A DNA stretch of 20,335 bases from Pyrobaculum sp. (GCA_022759345.1 JAEMPK010000059.1:2052-22386); one strand, 5' to 3'; shown: positions 13,184 through 20,265, numbered from the stretch's first letter. A program made the numbers and translations. The notes: generated from the letters alone by a model not told the origin.

Positions 13184-14470
13184 TTAAGAGGTGCTTAAGT
13201 ACACCTCGTCTCCAGGGGCCGTGGGTAGATAGATGTTGTCGTATCCCGTCTGTGCCAATCGATGTATCAACGACGAAGCAGAGAGGGGGTCTGTGTGTAC
13301 AAAGATTATCTTGGTGGTCGGCGGAAACCTCTTTACAAAATTCTCAATTTCTTTTCTACCCGCGTGTGCGCTGAAGTCAAACCATTCAAGTCTAGCCTCT
13401 ACCCGCACCGTGGTGCCATCCACCACGGCGTATCCCTTACTGAGTATCTCAAAGCCGGGCGTGTTGGGAGCCTGAAAAGATGGGAGAAATATGCCGTTTT
13501 TCCTATTGGCGGCGATTCTCTTAAAGTAATAAAGAGCAGCGCCGCCTTTCAACATGCCAGCCGGCGTGATGATTATAGAGGGCTCATCCATCACCCCCTT
13601 CCTGACGTAGGTGCTCGGCACCTCTATGGAGATATCCAACGCCTTTCTGTAGAGAGCAGGGTCTCTCAGCAAGTGGGGGTATCTCCCCACGATCTGGTTT
13701 ATCTGCCTCGCAAGTCCATCGACATAAATCGGATAGCCCTCTACGCCGTGTTTCACCAACGTCAACAAAATTTCTTGTGCTCTACCTAACGCGAACGATG
13801 GTATTAACACACTCCCGCCTTGTTCCAATACTTCTTTTACCGACTGCACAAATTCTCTTTCAAGTTTCTCGCGCGGTGGGTGATCCGTAGATGCATATGT
13901 TGCTTCCATAATCACCACGTCGGGGCTCCTAGGTAGGTTATAGACATCTGCGCCTCTAAGCAGATTGGTATCGGTGGTGTTGAAATCTCCCGTAAAGACC
14001 ACGGTGTATCCTTCAATCTCAAGTACTCCCATAGCACTACCTGGTATATGCCCGGCGTTATACACGGTTAAGACGGCATCTCTGCCGATCTCCACGGGTT
14101 CTCCGTACGTAAGAGGTATGGCGCTCGACATGGTTTCTCTAACCTCCTCTTGAGTGTAAGGTAGGTAGTAGCCAGACAACTTAATGGCGTCGGTATACAT
14201 CAAGTCGCTGAGTTCCATAGTGAGCGGAGTGGCATAAAGTGGCGTCTTGACAGACACGTAGAGAGAGGGAAGCGCGCCGCTGTGGTCTAGATGGGCATGG
14301 CTAAGGAATGTCGCCGTCAAATCCTTAGGACGCACATGTAGAGGAAACACAGGCCTATCATGCTCATCGAAAGACACTCCATAATCTAACAACACGCCGT
14401 TTGAGGCTGTTCTGATGAAAACTGCAAGCCTACCCACCTCACCGGCGCCTCCAAGAAACTTCAAACGCAC
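13184..14470 (-). CDS. Beta-CASP metallo-beta-lactamase ribonuclease (aCPSF2-like)
   Basis: 428 residues from GTG 14470 (a GTG at 14479 would add three). Metallo-beta-lactamase motifs: SHAHLDHSG (HxHxDH near 58-63), a histidine in NAGHIPGSAMG and FTGDFN. The beta-CASP part follows with EATYAST (motif A), LIPSFALGRAQEIL, and FDFSAHAG near 365 (motif B). There are no KH domains, so it matches the shorter archaeal CPSF73 relative aCPSF2 rather than the longer aCPSF1 terminator factor; RNase J is less likely. Family enzymes are zinc-dependent endo- or 5'-exoribonucleases in RNA turnover. The start at 14470 gives the family-like N-terminus RLKFLGGAGEVGR and better TATA spacing. It heads a minus-strand group with two small genes. 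Confidence 0.88.
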   Translation of the reverse strand: MRLKFLGGAGEVGRLAVFIRTASNGVLLDYGVSFDEHDRPVFPLHVRPKDLTATFLSHAHLDHSGALPSLYVSVKTPLYATPLTMELSDLMYTDAIKLSGYYLPYTQEEVRETMSSAIPLTYGEPVEIGRDAVLTVYNAGHIPGSAMGVLEIEGYTVVFTGDFNTTDTNLLRGADVYNLPRSPDVVIMEATYASTDHPPREKLEREFVQSVKEVLEQGGSVLIPSFALGRAQEILLTLVKHGVEGYPIYVDGLARQINQIVGRYPHLLRDPALYRKALDISIEVPSTYVRKGVMDEPSIIITPAGMLKGGAALYYFKRIAANRKNGIFLPSFQAPNTPGFEILSKGYAVVDGTTVRVEARLEWFDFSAHAGRKEIENFVKRFPPTTKIIFVHTDPLSASSLIHRLAQTGYDNIYLPTAPGDEVYLSTS

Positions 14471-14492
14471 ATCGAACACGACCAGCGGGATA

Positions 14493-14504
14493 AAAAATAT
14501 TTTT
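14493..14504. promoter_or_regulatory. Palindromic AT box between the beta-CASP gene and a small plus-strand gene
   Basis: AAAAATATTTTT is a perfect 12-bp palindrome centred at 14498.5. It lies 25.5 nt from the ATG at 14524 (plus). For the minus strand it is 28.5 nt from GTG 14470, or 19.5 nt from GTG 14479. One TBP site may serve both directions, with slightly offset contacts. Confidence 0.5.
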
Positions 14505-14523
14505 CACCGCCATATATAGACCC

Positions 14524-14643
14524 ATGGAGGAAATCAAGAGGCATATAGAGAGACTCATAGAAATAAACACGCGCATCTTAAGAGAACTCGAAGAACTGAA
14601 TAAAGCATTGACAAGAAGTGATAGACGCATAAACACTCGTTAA
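14524..14643 (+). CDS. 39-residue coiled-coil microprotein
   Basis: ATG frame of 39 codons ending TAA. The sequence begins MEEIKRHIERLIEINTRILR and continues ELEELNKALTRSDRRINTR, with hydrophobic residues at heptad positions through most of its length, typical of a two-stranded coiled coil. The start lies 25.5 nt from the centre of the palindromic AT box, as expected for a leaderless gene. I do not recognise a family; a small regulatory or dimerising partner is possible. Its shortness means chance cannot be excluded. Confidence 0.5.
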   Translation: MEEIKRHIERLIEINTRILRELEELNKALTRSDRRINTR

Positions 14644-14778
14644 AAACGCGGAAAAATATCCACAGAACAGACGGCGCATGCCACACTGGCCAGTGGTAGT
14701 TATCGAGTTAAGCTTAAAAGATGATGAATAGAAGAGAGATGTCTGCAAAGCCGGGCCTATTTTGACAGCTCTTACCTC

Positions 14779-14786
14779 TATAAATA
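14779..14786 (+). promoter_or_regulatory. Orphan TATA-like box
   Basis: TATAAATA predicts a transcript starting near 14805-14808. The ATG at 14805 opens only a six-codon frame. Either a non-coding RNA or a longer leader for L24 could begin here. Confidence 0.35.
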
Positions 14787-14867
14787 GCGCATCCCTCGGG
14801 GTCCATGCCAAAAGACAGCGAATAACTATTGGGCGACAGCAACGCCTTCGTTGTTCTATGTGCAAAA

Positions 14868-14877
14868 ATTTTAAAAT
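14868..14877 (+). promoter_or_regulatory. TATA box of the L24-S4e operon
   Basis: ATTTTAAAAT, self-complementary, centred 25.5 nt before the L24 ATG at 14898. Confidence 0.55.
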
Positions 14878-14897
14878 AGTCCACCTCAACGCGCCCT

Positions 14898-15266
14898 ATG
14901 CCGTTTACTACGTCTAAGCAACCTAGGAAACAGAGGTTAAGTCTCTACAATGCACCTCTGCATCTAAGGCATAAGCTTCTAAATGCCAAGCTGTCGCCTG
15001 AACTTCAGAAGAAGCTGGGGGTAAAGCGACTTCCTGTAAGACGCGGAGACACCGTATTAATAATGAGAGGTGACTTCAAGGGCGTTACGGGGAAAGTGGT
15101 CAAGGTAGACCTTAAACGGGTGAGAATATACGTCGAAGGCGCCACCCGCACTAACAGCAAAGGCCAGACAGTATACTATCCGATCCATCCATCTAAAGTC
15201 GTCATAGTAGACGTAGACATGACAGATAAGATGAGACAAAAAATAATAGAAAGAAGAAAGAGGTAG
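14898..15266 (+). CDS. rpl24: Large-subunit ribosomal protein L24 (uL24)
   Basis: 122 residues, the archaeal L24 length. The N-terminus MPFTTSKQPRKQRLSLYNAP with LHLRHKLLNAKLSPEL is characteristic of archaeal/eukaryotic L26-type uL24. The KOW motif is clear at about 50-75 (RRGDTVLIMRGDFKGVTGKV), and the tail is basic (IERRKR). The protein binds 23S rRNA near the exit tunnel and initiates large-subunit assembly. ATG start with a TATA box 25.5 nt upstream. Only 4 bp separate it from S4e, so the pair is co-transcribed; the rest of the usual ribosomal protein cluster is not adjacent here. Confidence 0.96.
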   Translation: MPFTTSKQPRKQRLSLYNAPLHLRHKLLNAKLSPELQKKLGVKRLPVRRGDTVLIMRGDFKGVTGKVVKVDLKRVRIYVEGATRTNSKGQTVYYPIHPSKVVIVDVDMTDKMRQKIIERRKR

Positions 15267-15270
15267 AACT

Positions 15271-15987
15271 ATGGTGCACCTACGCAGAAGTCTTGCCCCA
15301 TACTGGTGGCCTATACCACGGAAAGAGGGAGGTGTCTGGGTCATAAGACCTTCTCCAGGCCCGCATAGTCTTGCCTATTCTCTGCCGCTGGCCTTGGTTA
15401 TAAGAGATGTGTTAAAATACGCCAAGACGATGCGTGAGGCCAGATACATAATAAGCAGAGGCTATGTAAAAATAGATGGAGTCGTAAGGCGAGATTACAA
15501 ATTCCCCGTGGGACTAATGGATGTGATAGAAATCGTGCCCACCGGAGAAGTCTACCGCGTGGTTCCAGACAAAGATAGATACTACGCACTATTGCCAATA
15601 CCCACGCAAGAGGCCTCTCTAAAATTACTGAGAGTGGAGGGCAAAACCTCGGTAAAAGGCGGAAGACTTCAGTTACATTTCCACGACGGGAGGAATCTGA
15701 TAGTGCCTCAAGACGTGGGTCGGCAGATCAAGACCTTTGATACAATTCTCTATGATATCCCCAATAAAACAATAAAGACTCACATCCCGCTGAAGTTAGG
15801 AAACAGCGTAGTAGTTACACACGGCAGCAACGTCGGCTTCTCTGGTCAGTTGTACGAAGTTGTGTGGACGCTTAAAAGACGACAGTCCGTTGTGGCTATA
15901 AAGAGAGGCGATGAAGAAAGAAGAACAATTCTAAACTACGTGATGGCGGTGGGGATAGAGGCGCCGGTTATAAAAATAACTCCCTAA
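15271..15987 (+). CDS. rps4e: Small-subunit ribosomal protein S4e (eS4)
   Basis: 238 residues, normal for archaeal eS4. The N-terminus VHLRRSLAPYWWPIPRKEG is characteristic. An S4 RNA-binding domain follows (about 43-105, MREARYIISRGYVKIDGVVRRD), then a central S4e domain and a C-terminal KOW-like region containing VVVTHGSNVGFSGQ near 185-198. It belongs to the archaeal/eukaryotic small subunit and has no bacterial counterpart. Order L24-S4e is conserved in many archaea. The end overlaps the convergent unknown gene by 4 bp. Confidence 0.96.
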   Translation: MVHLRRSLAPYWWPIPRKEGGVWVIRPSPGPHSLAYSLPLALVIRDVLKYAKTMREARYIISRGYVKIDGVVRRDYKFPVGLMDVIEIVPTGEVYRVVPDKDRYYALLPIPTQEASLKLLRVEGKTSVKGGRLQLHFHDGRNLIVPQDVGRQIKTFDTILYDIPNKTIKTHIPLKLGNSVVVTHGSNVGFSGQLYEVVWTLKRRQSVVAIKRGDEERRTILNYVMAVGIEAPVIKITP

Positions 15988-16412
15988 TCCGCCGGGGGCC
16001 TCTCCTCGGCATACGCCTCTGTCATCTTCTTCGACAACAATCTCTCTTCGGCTTTCCAAAAGACCTCTCCATAGTAATCTAACGCTTTGCCGATATCGCC
16101 GATGCTAATGGCTATAGGCTCGTATATCCTTACTACGTCCCCCTCCACGACCCATCCCTCTACGATACCTCCCATAGCCCAGTCGTACTTTGCATTTATC
16201 ACATACCGCCTCTCAAAGGCTGGACTCCGTACCTTTATGTAAACAGTCGCTATGCCAAATTCTGTAAAGAATCTTGAGACGACTTCTCTATACTTCTCAC
16301 CAGCACGAGGAGAAGGAACCCTCTCAAGGTGTATTACATCATCACGCCGTAGATCCTCCTCCAGTTGCTGAAGAAGTCTAGAGACCGGTTGACCTGTCCT
16401 CTCGATTTTCAT
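15984..16412 (-). CDS. Conserved hypothetical protein, about 142 residues
   Basis: No family recognised. Soluble, alpha/beta in appearance: an N-terminal helix RLLQQLEEDLRRDDVIHLER, a basic PSPRAGEKYREVVSRFFTE, strands ATVYIKV and RRYVINAKYDWAMGGIVEGW, and a C-terminal helix with KAEERLLSKK. No cysteines, signal or membrane segment. The GTG at 16424 is possible, but the ATG at 16412 is chosen because an AATAAATAAAAA box lies about 25 nt upstream of it. The gene is convergent with S4e, overlapping 4 bp, and stands alone on its strand. Confidence 0.7.
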   Translation of the reverse strand: MKIERTGQPVSRLLQQLEEDLRRDDVIHLERVPSPRAGEKYREVVSRFFTEFGIATVYIKVRSPAFERRYVINAKYDWAMGGIVEGWVVEGDVVRIYEPIAISIGDIGKALDYYGEVFWKAEERLLSKKMTEAYAEERPPAD

Positions 16413-16513
16413 GATCTGCCTCACTTGCCCAGTTTTTATTTATTGAAGCCTAAAGGAATCCGCATCACGACATGCGCGGCGTCAGCTGTGTCTTATCGAC
16501 ATAGAGACTCTTA

Positions 16514-17479
16514 CTAATAAAGCCAGCACGCCACATAGTGACCCCTCTTCACCTCCTTAAGAGGCGGCTCCTCTTTTTCGCATTTGCCCTTTATGACATA
16601 GGGACACCTAGGATGAAAACGACAACCAGACGGCGGGTTTATGAGACTTGGCGGCTCGCCTGGCGGAACCTTCCTAATTTTAAATCTGTTGGCGGGGTCT
16701 GGGTCTGGCAACGCCTCTATAAGCGCCTGGGTATACGGATGCAACGGATTTTTTATCACGTCTCTGAAAGGCCCGTACTCTACCATCTTTCCTGCATACA
16801 TAACTAAAATCTTATCTGCGATATACTTCGCCGTCGCTATATCATGCGTTATGTACATCATAGTGATGCCGTATTTAGACTGTAGAGAACGCATAAGCGA
16901 AAGTATTTCAGCCCGAATAGAGACGTCAAGCATAGAAACAGGCTCGTCGGCAACGACGAACTTGGGCCTCGTTATGAGAGCCCTGGCGATTCCTACACGT
17001 TGTCTCTGACCTCCGCTTAACATGTGTGGATATTTTTTAAGAAAGTCCTCAGGCGGCACAAGCCTAACTTCCTCCAGCGCCTTGACAACCAGTTCAGCTC
17101 TCTCCTTAGGCGGAACTCCTCTAAGTATAAGAGGCTCTTCTAATATGTACTGCACCGTGTGATATGGGTTCAAAGAGCTAAAGGGGTCTTGAAACACCAT
17201 GGCTGTGGAGAATCTATACCATCTGAGCTCCGACTCGGGTATATTAGTTATATCTCTCCCCTCAAATACTATCTTGCCTGATGTAGGCTTAACTAATCTC
17301 AAGATCGTTCTTCCCAGCGTAGTCTTCCCCGAGCCGGATTCCCCTATGACGGCAAGCACCTCTCCCTTTTCTAATGTAAAGCTAATGCCGTCGACAGCCT
17401 TTACATACTTAACAGGACTGAAAAGACCCTTCTTCACCGGGAACCACGTCCTTAAATCTCGTACCTCTAACAGCGTCAT
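16514..17479 (-). CDS. oppF: Peptide/oligosaccharide ABC transporter ATPase, OppF/DppF type
   Basis: 321 residues, the OppF length. Walker A GESGSGKTTL (46-55), Q-loop VFQDPFSSLNP, signature LSGGQRQRVGIARAL, Walker B FVVADEPVSMLD and the H-switch THD are intact. The C-terminal oligopeptide-transporter domain carries PSLINPPSGCRFHPRCPYV with the four-cysteine pattern (CRFHPRCP..GKC....C) that binds an iron-sulfur cluster in some family members. It works as a heterodimer with OppD one base upstream. No permease or binding protein is in the window. In crenarchaea such systems import peptides or sugars. An 86-bp stretch near its 3' end is identical to OppD. Confidence 0.93.
   Translation of the reverse strand: MTLLEVRDLRTWFPVKKGLFSPVKYVKAVDGISFTLEKGEVLAVIGESGSGKTTLGRTILRLVKPTSGKIVFEGRDITNIPESELRWYRFSTAMVFQDPFSSLNPYHTVQYILEEPLILRGVPPKERAELVVKALEEVRLVPPEDFLKKYPHMLSGGQRQRVGIARALITRPKFVVADEPVSMLDVSIRAEILSLMRSLQSKYGITMMYITHDIATAKYIADKILVMYAGKMVEYGPFRDVIKNPLHPYTQALIEALPDPDPANRFKIRKVPPGEPPSLINPPSGCRFHPRCPYVIKGKCEKEEPPLKEVKRGHYVACWLY
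16563..16648 (-). repeat. 86-bp perfect direct repeat, copy in oppF
   Basis: Identical base for base to 17527-17612. It encodes the segment from about SLINPPSGC to KCEKEEPP in the C-terminal cysteine-containing domain. Flanking DNA of the two genes differs. Confidence 0.92.
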
Positions 17480-17480
17480 A

Positions 17481-18449
17481 TCAATACAGCCAACAAGCCA
17501 CCTCGCTCCCCTCTACTTGTTTTGTCGGCGGCTCCTCTTTTTCGCATTTGCCCTTTATGACATAGGGACACCTAGGATGAAAACGACAACCAGACGGCGG
17601 GTTTATGAGACTAGGTACATCTCCAGGGATGTACTCAATAGTTTTTTCTTCACGTAAGGTTGGCATCGCGGCGAGGAGCTTCTGGGAGTAGGGGTGTTTC
17701 GGCTTTCTGAAGAAGACGTCTGCTGGCGCAACTTCCACGAGCTTGCCTGCATACATTACTCCAATCTTGTCCGCAATTTCGGAAGCCAGCGCTATGTCGT
17801 GCGTAATAAGTATGTAAGATAGGTCGAACTTAGCCTTAAGCTCCTTTAATAGGTTCATTATATTTGCCTGCGTGATTACATCAAGCGCAGATGTAGGCTC
17901 GTCGAGGATTACGAGCTTAGGCCTCATCATGATTGCCATGGCTATAACTACTCTTTGCTTCATCCCCCCAGATAGCTCAAAGGGGTACCTCATCAAGACG
18001 TCGCTTGCGAGACCTACAGAGCGTAGAGCCTCCTCGGCTATTTTCACCGCCTCAGCCTTCGAAAGACCTAGATGCAACACGAGAGGTTCAATCATCTGGT
18101 CTTGCACCCTAAGTATGGGATTCAAGGCGTTCATAGAGGCTTGAAAAACCATCGATATTTTCTTCCACCGTATCTTCTTCCTGATCTCATCCTCGTTCAT
18201 CTTCGCCAGATCAACGACGCCTAACTCTTCGTCGTAAAACAAGATTTCGCCGCTCGTCTCAGCCACATTCCGCGGCAAAAGCCTAATTATCGTGAACGCA
18301 AGAGAGCTTTTACCGCTTCCGCTCTCACCCACGAGAGCCATAGCCTCCCCCTTGTCGAGTTTAAAGGATATACCATCAACCGCTTTTACGGCACCTCTAG
18401 CTGTGCTGTAGTACATCTTTACATTGCGTAGCTCTAGCAAAGGAGGCAT
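17481..18449 (-). CDS. oppD: Peptide/oligosaccharide ABC transporter ATPase, OppD/DppD type
   Basis: 322 residues. Walker A GESGSGKSSL (41-50), Q-loop VFQASMNALNP, signature LSGGMKQRVVIAMA, Walker B LVILDEPTSALD and THD are present. The C-terminal oligopeptide domain repeats the PSLINPPSGCRFHPRCPYV cysteine motif. Pairs with OppF, which starts one base after its stop. ATG start, 23.5 nt from a palindromic TATATATA box shared with the divergent PfkB gene. Dipeptide versus oligosaccharide specificity depends on the missing binding protein. Confidence 0.93.
   Translation of the reverse strand: MPPLLELRNVKMYYSTARGAVKAVDGISFKLDKGEAMALVGESGSGKSSLAFTIIRLLPRNVAETSGEILFYDEELGVVDLAKMNEDEIRKKIRWKKISMVFQASMNALNPILRVQDQMIEPLVLHLGLSKAEAVKIAEEALRSVGLASDVLMRYPFELSGGMKQRVVIAMAIMMRPKLVILDEPTSALDVITQANIMNLLKELKAKFDLSYILITHDIALASEIADKIGVMYAGKLVEVAPADVFFRKPKHPYSQKLLAAMPTLREEKTIEYIPGDVPSLINPPSGCRFHPRCPYVIKGKCEKEEPPTKQVEGSEVACWLY
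17527..17612 (-). repeat. 86-bp perfect direct repeat, copy in oppD
   Basis: Identical to 16563-16648, offset by 964 bp, within otherwise clearly diverged paralogous genes. Confidence 0.92.
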
Positions 18450-18468
18450 AGACCACTCTAAATAACAC

Positions 18469-18476
18469 TATATATA
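18469..18476. promoter_or_regulatory. Palindromic TATA box shared by oppD and the PfkB gene
   Basis: TATATATA centred at 18472.5, exactly 23.5 nt from the ATG at 18449 (minus) and 23.5 nt from the ATG at 18496 (plus). The intergenic gap is 46 bp. Confidence 0.65.
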
Positions 18477-18495
18477 TTTACCTCTTCATCCGGCT

Positions 18496-19266
18496 ATGGT
18501 AATCTCAATAGCAGGTAACCCAACTGTAGACATAATATACACGTCAAGTGGAGTCATTAAGAGATATGGCGGCTCGATTCTTTACATCTCTTTCGCACTC
18601 GGCGCATTTGGCGTAAGAGCAAAAGCGGTGGGGGTAGCCTCGAGAGAGGTCTTAGACGACATGACCCGTCTCCTAAGCGAGATGGGAGCCGAGCCTCAGC
18701 TGGAAGAGGCAGAGGAGACAACCACCTTTGAGCTAGACTACCGAACTAAGCCAAGGACTGTAAAACTTGTGAAGAAGCCGGCCAAGGGGATAAGAAGGGT
18801 AGAAGGGGACGTAGTGGTACTCGCGCCGGTCTACGACGAGCTTAAAGACACGGAGGTAAAGGCTACGAGGATAGTAGCCGACCTGCAGGGATATCTACGG
18901 GCGCGTCTGCCGTTGCCAAAGGCGGACTTAGTTCATTTTTCCTACGACGATATTCAGCTCTCCGAGAAAGAACTTGTAGAGTTTGCAAAAAGGTGGCCCG
19001 CCGTGGTGTATACGCTTGGTGAAGACGGCGCCTATGTCGTACACCGCGGGAAGATCCACCGCCTAAATAGCGCAAGGATACAGACAGAGGATGCCACAGG
19101 GAGCGGCGACGTGTTTCTTGCAGTTTTAGTATATTTCCACTTCTTAAAGGAGTACGATTTAGTCTCTGCTACATGTGAAGCCAGCAAATACGTGGCTGGA
19201 TTCTTAGCTGAAAGAGTGGTTTCAAGACGCGACTTCGACTGTGTTATACGAGCTGTTCCAGCATAG
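18496..19266 (+). CDS. PfkB-family carbohydrate/nucleoside kinase
   Basis: 256 residues, slightly short for the ribokinase family (about 290-310). The N-terminal strand MVISIAGNPTVDIIY and a glycine-rich KRYGGSILYISFALGAFG fit the first PfkB signature region. The C-terminal signature is EDATGSGDVFLAVLV (about 196-210), with the anion-hole GSGD and the catalytic aspartate; the usual GAGD is GSGD here. Likely phosphorylates a sugar, inositol or nucleoside with ATP; the substrate is not readable. The sugar lid appears reduced, as in some archaeal members. Divergent from the Opp ATPases through a shared promoter, which hints at sugar uptake plus phosphorylation. The 3' end overlaps the HTH-CBS gene by 23 bp. 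Confidence 0.83.
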   Translation: MVISIAGNPTVDIIYTSSGVIKRYGGSILYISFALGAFGVRAKAVGVASREVLDDMTRLLSEMGAEPQLEEAEETTTFELDYRTKPRTVKLVKKPAKGIRRVEGDVVVLAPVYDELKDTEVKATRIVADLQGYLRARLPLPKADLVHFSYDDIQLSEKELVEFAKRWPAVVYTLGEDGAYVVHRGKIHRLNSARIQTEDATGSGDVFLAVLVYFHFLKEYDLVSATCEASKYVAGFLAERVVSRRDFDCVIRAVPA

Positions 19267-20104
19267 CTATTCTCCGTAGTATATCTGTCCTAGTCACTAT
19301 GCCCTCTAACTTCTCCTCAGAATTAACAACTAATAGCCTTCCAATGCCGCTGGAAATCATTAACCTGATTGCCTCATGAATGTCTTCCTCCTCGTGGATG
19401 ATAGGTGGATTGCCCACCATGACGTCTTGAACCTTGGCTTCAAGTCTACATGAAGCCAAGGCCTCCATAACCTTAGACGCCATTAAAAGACCGACGGGCT
19501 TTCTATTCTCGTCAACTACTGGAATGCCTCTATATCTTCTTTCGACAAACAGCTTAATGTAAGAACTCAATGGGTCGCTCGGCCTAGCAGTTATGGGGTT
19601 CGGCGTCATTATGGACTTCACAGTTGCCCTAGGTATCGAGACTATTGACGTGATTTCGACCAGCGACTCTATGTCAGCCTTTATGACTTTTCCAACGAGA
19701 ACTAAGCCGCTAGGTAGCGGGCCGATCTTAACTTCACGGTCAACATACCCTGTTAAATCCCCAATCACCCTCATAGATGCATACGGTCTATCAGACAGCA
19801 AACCAATTAACGTAACGTCTAGGGCATATCCCACAACATTTCCCAGCGACGTAATTGGTATAGAGAAGGTCTGTCTTGACAACATGTCTGTCGCCTTCGA
19901 AGTGGGTATATACCCACCATGCGGACCTGCCTTGCTCACCACAAGACCCATAGACTTGAGAATTGAAAGCATGTTGCGCACATATCCTTCATGTATGCCT
20001 AACAAATTTGCGATATCTCTAGACTTTACCGGCATACCCTCCTTATTATATAGTTCCACAAGCGCCTTTAGTACGTTATATACAGAGTCAGAAAGAGTGG
20101 CCAT
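19244..20104 (-). CDS. HTH-CBS domain transcriptional regulator
   Basis: 286 residues in three parts. A winged helix (about 1-75) has KSRDIANLLGIHEGYVRNML as the HTH and a wing PHGGYIPT. A middle domain (about 80-155) of unrecognised type contains GPLPSGLVLVGKV. Two CBS domains follow: SIMTPNPITARPSDPL.. RRYRGIPVVDENRKPVGLL (about 165-220) and VQDVMVGNPPIIHEEEDI.. GRLLVVNSEEKLEGIVTRTDIL (about 225-280). CBS pairs sense adenine nucleotides or SAM, so this is likely an energy- or cofactor-responsive regulator found in many archaea. Its targets are unknown. ATG start with a TTTTATAA box 22.5 nt upstream. Confidence 0.86.
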   Translation of the reverse strand: MATLSDSVYNVLKALVELYNKEGMPVKSRDIANLLGIHEGYVRNMLSILKSMGLVVSKAGPHGGYIPTSKATDMLSRQTFSIPITSLGNVVGYALDVTLIGLLSDRPYASMRVIGDLTGYVDREVKIGPLPSGLVLVGKVIKADIESLVEITSIVSIPRATVKSIMTPNPITARPSDPLSSYIKLFVERRYRGIPVVDENRKPVGLLMASKVMEALASCRLEAKVQDVMVGNPPIIHEEEDIHEAIRLMISSGIGRLLVVNSEEKLEGIVTRTDILRRIAMLEQLV

Positions 20105-20122
20105 TGTTGTTAAATAGAATAG

Positions 20123-20130
20123 TTATAAAA
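20123..20130 (-). promoter_or_regulatory. TATA box of the HTH-CBS gene
   Basis: TTTTATAA on the minus strand, centred 22.5 nt upstream of the ATG at 20104. Confidence 0.55.
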
Positions 20131-20163
20131 GTGTATCCATTGAGGAGACAAGCAGAAAATTAT

Positions 20164-20217
20164 CCAATCAGCGTCGGTCTCGCGTTCACGAAATCCCTAG
20201 ACCGTTTTCTCATCACA
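20164..20217 (-). ncRNA. C/D box guide sRNA candidate 3
   Basis: On the minus strand: C box GTGATGA (20210-20216), 12 nt GAAAACGGTCTA, a degenerate D' GGGA (20194-20197), then a weak C' (CGTGAAC at 20184-20190, or GTGAACG one base on), 12 nt GCGAGACCGACG and D box CTGA (20168-20171). C and D are perfect; the internal boxes are weak, as is common. The palindromic TTTATAAA at 20238-20245 lies 24.5 nt from the predicted 5' end. Predicted D-guide target is CGUCGGUCUCGC (fifth base G). Ends approximate. Confidence 0.62.
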
Positions 20218-20237
20218 CCACAAGATAAAAATCAATA

Positions 20238-20245
20238 TTTATAAA
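20238..20245. promoter_or_regulatory. Palindromic TATA box shared by C/D sRNA 3 and the hydroxyacid dehydrogenase gene
   Basis: TTTATAAA centred at 20241.5: 24.5 nt before the ATG at 20266 (plus), and 24.5 nt from the predicted sRNA 5' end at 20217 (minus). Confidence 0.55.
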
Positions 20246-20265
20246 GAGCACAGATCAACGCCATA

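Larger units (their letters stand above)
14644..14897. other. Intergenic region upstream of the L24-S4e operon, no confident gene
   Basis: 254 bp. It contains a perfect 12-bp palindrome CACTGGCCAGTG (14684-14695), a TTAAGCTTAA palindrome (14708-14717), a good TATA-like box TATAAATA (14779-14786) with no proper ORF downstream (the ATG at 14805 closes after six codons), a hairpin AGCAACG/CGTTGTT around 14838-14855, and the L24 promoter at its right end. A small non-coding RNA from about 14806 is possible but has no C/D or clear H/ACA signature. Confidence 0.5.

Noticed and set aside
13262..13789. 175-residue plus-strand frame
   Set aside because: Lies wholly antisense to the beta-CASP nuclease gene and has no promoter or family resemblance.
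14721..14727. Perfect C box ATGATGA on the plus strand
   Set aside because: No D or C' box at archaeal spacing and no TATA box about 25 nt upstream.
14642..14731. Possible frameshifted continuation of the 39-residue gene in the next frame
   Set aside because: The open stretch (ending VVVIELSLKDDE) has no independent support, and the 39-residue frame ends cleanly.
14805..14825. Leaderless-positioned ATG after a good TATA box
   Set aside because: Frame closes after six codons (MPKDSE), too short to call a gene; the box itself is reported.
14578..14889. 103-residue minus-strand frame
   Set aside because: Cys/Ser/Phe-rich translation without domain character, no promoter spacing, and it runs through the L24 promoter region.
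16339..16345. C box GTGATGA on the minus strand in the 146-codon frame
   Set aside because: No CTGA at suitable spacing and no promoter.
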